A stretch of 9,413 nt of DNA from Bacteroidota bacterium (GTDB lineage Bacteria > Bacteroidota > Bacteroidia > Flavobacteriales > Weeksellaceae), in the NCBI GenBank assembly GCA_023399675.1, contig JAEWOM010000253.1, positions 1 through 9,413 on the forward strand, in the 5' to 3' direction. This document shows positions 7,098 through 9,413 of the stretch, one piece after another. The stretch's first letter is position 1. Each line of letters begins with the position of its first letter. The position numbers and the translations under genes were made by a program. A model generated the notes under the pieces. It made no database searches and was not told the origin of the DNA. It saw only the letters and a program-made list of their open reading frames with translations.

Positions 7098-7157
7098 AAC
7101 CCAACTTTAACAATGAGCCGTATTTTTATTAACATTAAAACAGATAATTTTGTTGCC

Positions 7158-7904
7158 ATGTATACTAAATCATTTTTTCTGACGTTATGCCTCGTTTTCG
7201 GAACGTGCATTACGGTGGCTGCACAAAAGAGCTACAATGCGCTGATGCATGAAGGAAATGAACTGTTCGATGCCAAAAAGTATGATCAGGCCGCTGCAAA
7301 GTATGCTGAAGCAACAAAAGCCAACGAAAAAGATTTTGCTGCGCATTACAATTTAGGTAATGCACTGTACAAATCACAGAAATATGAAGAAGCCAAAGCG
7401 GAATATGAAAAAGCCAGCGCGCTCTCGGGCTCCCTGCTTGATAAAGCGGCTTCTCTGCACAATCTCGGGAACAGCTATATGAAGATGAATCAGCCTGAAA
7501 AAGCAGCAGAATTTTATAAGCAGTCGCTGAAACAGGATCCGTACAGCGAACCCACGCGTAAGAATTATGAGATTGCCAAACTGAAAGAGCAGGAAAATCA
7601 GCAGCATAACCAAAATCAGCAGAATGATCAGGGTGGCGGCGGCAACGATAAGAAGGAAGACGGAAACCAGGGCGAGCAGAAAAGCGAACAGCAGAATAAA
7701 CAGCAGCAGGGTGGTTCCGGCGAAAAAGAACAGCAGGGACAGAGTCCTGAAGATTCCGATAATAATGACAGACAGCGAAGTATGCCGAAAGGTATGGAAG
7801 ACGCAATCCTGAACCGTGCTTCCGAAAAAGAAAGAGAAACCGCCCGTAGAATTTTAAATAACGAGAATTACTCAATGCCGGAAAGCAATGAGAAGGATTG
7901 GTAG
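7158..7904 (+). CDS. batC: BatC, periplasmic TPR protein
   Basis: I choose ATG 7158 (248 residues) because it gives a clean signal peptide: Lys4, a hydrophobic run, then 'TVAAQ' with cleavage near residue 22. An upstream in-frame ATG at 7113 would add 15 polar residues and bury the signal. Three tetratricopeptide-like repeats span about 27-60, 61-94 and 98-131, with motifs such as 'HYNLGNALYKSQKYEEA' and 'HNLGNSYMKMNQPEKA'. Residues 143-206 are a low-complexity Gln/Asn/Gly/Glu/Lys linker. A conserved-looking tail follows (215-248) with 'ILNRASEKERETARRIL' and the end 'EKDW'. In Leptospira and Bacteroides, BatC-type TPR proteins are proposed to scaffold BatA/BatB. A 157-bp gap separates it from batB, the longest in the operon. 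Its TAG stop overlaps the batD GTG start by one base. Confidence 0.9.
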   Translation: MYTKSFFLTLCLVFGTCITVAAQKSYNALMHEGNELFDAKKYDQAAAKYAEATKANEKDFAAHYNLGNALYKSQKYEEAKAEYEKASALSGSLLDKAASLHNLGNSYMKMNQPEKAAEFYKQSLKQDPYSEPTRKNYEIAKLKEQENQQHNQNQQNDQGGGGNDKKEDGNQGEQKSEQQNKQQQGGSGEKEQQGQSPEDSDNNDRQRSMPKGMEDAILNRASEKERETARRILNNENYSMPESNEKDW

Positions 7905-9413
7905 TGAGAAAATTACTGCACATATTGACCATTTTTGCAGTTTACCTGGCTTACGGCCAGGTCAGTTTGGTTGTAGAGCCCAGCAAAAAGGAAATTCTGC
8001 AAAATGAACCACTCGTACTGAATTTCTATCTTGAAATAAAGGGAAACGGACTGACACAGGAAACACCGCTACGACTTGTAGATACCTCGAAATTCAATAT
8101 TCTGAGCAGCAGTTCTGAGCAGTCGAGCTTCAGAGATCCGAGATCCGGATTCATCGTTTACCAGATGGTTTATCAGTACATTCTGATGCCAAAAAAAACC
8201 GGAAAAATAAAAATCGGTTCCTCTTCTGTTGTAGTTGATAATAAACTGTATTACACGGAACCGTTTGACATTCTGGTAAAAGAAACCGAAAGGAGACCGG
8301 TTGTTGCGGAACGTAACGAGAGGGATTTATATCTGAACGTGGAGGTGGAAAATGAAGCGGTTTACCAAAATCAACCGACGGTTGCGATATTAAGAGCGTA
8401 CTCCCGTAACATCGACGATTTCAGAAGAGTGAAGAATATCAGACTTCCGCAGGAGGATCAGTTTGATGTAAAAGCGGTGAGTTTCGCTAAGTCGGAAATC
8501 GAACCTGCCGGCAACATTGCATCGCAGATTCTTGCCGTATTTCTGATCTTTCCGCTGGAAAGCGGGCGTGTCGAGCTGCCACCTGTTGTCGCAGACATTT
8601 CGCGCGAACGTAAAATTTCTTCCAATAAAGCACATATTAACGTAAAAAAACTTCCGGCAAATACGCCTGCAGCGTTTAAAAATGGGGTAGGAAAATTCAA
8701 GCTTGAGTTGACGCCTGCTTTTATCGAGAAAGCTGAGGTCGAGAAGCCGGTGAAACTCTCACTGAAACTTTCGGGAGACGGAAATTTGAACAATATCAAA
8801 CTGCCGGAAATCAGAGAATCAAAAGATTATAAGGTGTACAATCCGCACATCACAACCAATGTGAAGTCCGGTAAAGAAGGGATGAAGGGAGAGGTGATCG
8901 CCAATTATGTTGTGGTACCGAAAAGGTCCGGTCTCATAACGATCAGTACTGAAAATTTCGCTTATTTTAATCCGCAAACAGAAAAGTATGTGGATGCAGG
9001 CGAAAAAAGCGTCAGTGTTATCGCATATACCCATGACGAATTAATCGAACTGCAGACGCCATTGGAGCGCGTAAACGAATATTCCAATGTGGTGCTGGAA
9101 ACGGTAAGTAATCCGGTTATTCAAACGGACCAGCTAAAAGTTCAGGAAAAAGATAAATTTCAGTGGAACACAACCTTCATAAACTTAGGAGTGCTCCTGG
9201 CTGCCATTGCTGCGTTTGTGCTGTACCGCGTTCTTCCCAGAAAGAAAAAACTGCAGAATTACAGTGAAACTGCTGTGCCGGAACAAAGCATCAGCGATAA
9301 AGAAGATCTGTTGAGGCAGGAAATGAGTGTGAGATCCGAAGATCATTTTGCTTATCTGGAATTGCTGAAAAACGAAAGAAACTATAACAAATTTTTCGCC
9401 TCGGTAGAGGAAC
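7904..9413 (+). CDS. batD: BatD, periplasmic beta-rich membrane protein (partial, C-terminus off the right edge)
   Basis: The frame is open from GTG 7904 to the edge: 503 residues and no stop. The first in-frame ATG is about 260 bp further on, which would lose the signal peptide. GTG gives R-K, a hydrophobic run and 'AYGQ' with cleavage near 18-19. The start shares a base with the batC stop codon (TAGTG), which suggests translational coupling. The mature protein is a long series of beta-rich, Ig-like periplasmic segments (about 20-415). A single membrane span follows at about 427-445 ('GVLLAAIAAFVLY'), then basic 'PRKKK', then a cytosolic helical region that is cut by the window. BatD proteins usually have close to 600 residues, so roughly 90 are missing. 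The first strand ('SLVVEPSKKEILQNEPLVL') resembles that of the BatD-like protein at 4052-4978. The role in the Bat complex is unknown; batE is expected next. Confidence 0.92.
   Translation, partial: MRKLLHILTIFAVYLAYGQVSLVVEPSKKEILQNEPLVLNFYLEIKGNGLTQETPLRLVDTSKFNILSSSSEQSSFRDPRSGFIVYQMVYQYILMPKKTGKIKIGSSSVVVDNKLYYTEPFDILVKETERRPVVAERNERDLYLNVEVENEAVYQNQPTVAILRAYSRNIDDFRRVKNIRLPQEDQFDVKAVSFAKSEIEPAGNIASQILAVFLIFPLESGRVELPPVVADISRERKISSNKAHINVKKLPANTPAAFKNGVGKFKLELTPAFIEKAEVEKPVKLSLKLSGDGNLNNIKLPEIRESKDYKVYNPHITTNVKSGKEGMKGEVIANYVVVPKRSGLITISTENFAYFNPQTEKYVDAGEKSVSVIAYTHDELIELQTPLERVNEYSNVVLETVSNPVIQTDQLKVQEKDKFQWNTTFINLGVLLAAIAAFVLYRVLPRKKKLQNYSETAVPEQSISDKEDLLRQEMSVRSEDHFAYLELLKNERNYNKFFASVEE

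Noticed and set aside
7113..7157. Earlier ATG for batC
   Set aside because: The 15 extra residues would precede and mask a good signal peptide that begins at 7158.
7210..7932. Long open frame on the minus strand (240 codons) opposite batC
   Set aside because: It is antisense to a well-supported TPR gene. Its translation is rich in His, Cys, Phe and Arg with no recognisable domain, as expected for the complement of Gln/Lys/Glu-rich coding DNA.
1..9413. tRNA, rRNA, CRISPR arrays, insertion sequences, defence or phage genes
   Set aside because: I looked for these and saw none. All long stretches are covered by ordinary coding sequence of uniform character, and no gap exceeds 300 bp.

Overview
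The window looks like a chromosomal stretch from a member of the Bacteroidota, most likely family Weeksellaceae (Chryseobacterium/Kaistella relatives). This is inferred from several signs. There is a MoxR/Bat gene cluster with the gene content and protein sequences typical of flavobacteria. Signal peptides end in ...Q, start codons lack Shine-Dalgarno sites and have A/T-rich leaders, and there is a clear Bacteroidota-type promoter (TTTG, 20 bp, TAnnTTTG). The genus is an inference only. Nothing in base composition or gene content suggests a mobile element, and no tRNA, rRNA, CRISPR array or insertion sequence is visible.

Left part (1-1905, minus strand). Reading in the direction of transcription, there is a DinB-fold protein with a three-histidine metal site. 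It is followed by rlmB (23S rRNA 2'-O-ribose methyltransferase) and then a secreted lipoprotein resembling DUF6263, which runs off the left edge. A good promoter (1931-1963) sits just before the DinB gene and probably drives DinB and rlmB. Small inverted repeats lie in both intergenic gaps.

Divergent intergenic region (1906-2131). It holds the DinB promoter and a small direct/inverted repeat cluster (2048-2071). I see no convincing promoter for the rightward operon.

Right part (2132-9413, plus strand). This is a MoxR-Bat operon in the order MoxR ATPase, DUF58 protein, BatD-like membrane protein, BatA, BatB, BatC, BatD. BatD is cut by the right edge, and BatE would be expected next but is outside the window. 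Genes are tightly packed (gaps of 46, 5, 1 and 5 bp, and a 1-bp overlap) except for a 157-bp gap before batC, which contains direct repeats and a hairpin with a T-run. Two genes use non-ATG starts: TTG for the BatD-like gene and GTG for batD.

How the genes may work together (inference from domains and topology): MoxR and DUF58 are cytosolic. BatA and BatB are predicted to anchor their von Willebrand factor A (vWA) domains in the periplasm. BatC (TPR repeats) and BatD (beta-rich) also face the periplasm. The BatD-like protein and BatD each cross the inner membrane once and have a cytosolic tail that could connect the AAA+ machine to the periplasmic side. The Bat operon is known (first described in Bacteroides fragilis as 'aerotolerance' genes), but its biochemical job is still unclear. 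I do not see a wholly new system here. The most interesting details are the incomplete metal site in the DUF58 protein, the second BatD-like protein and the unusual pre-batC gap.
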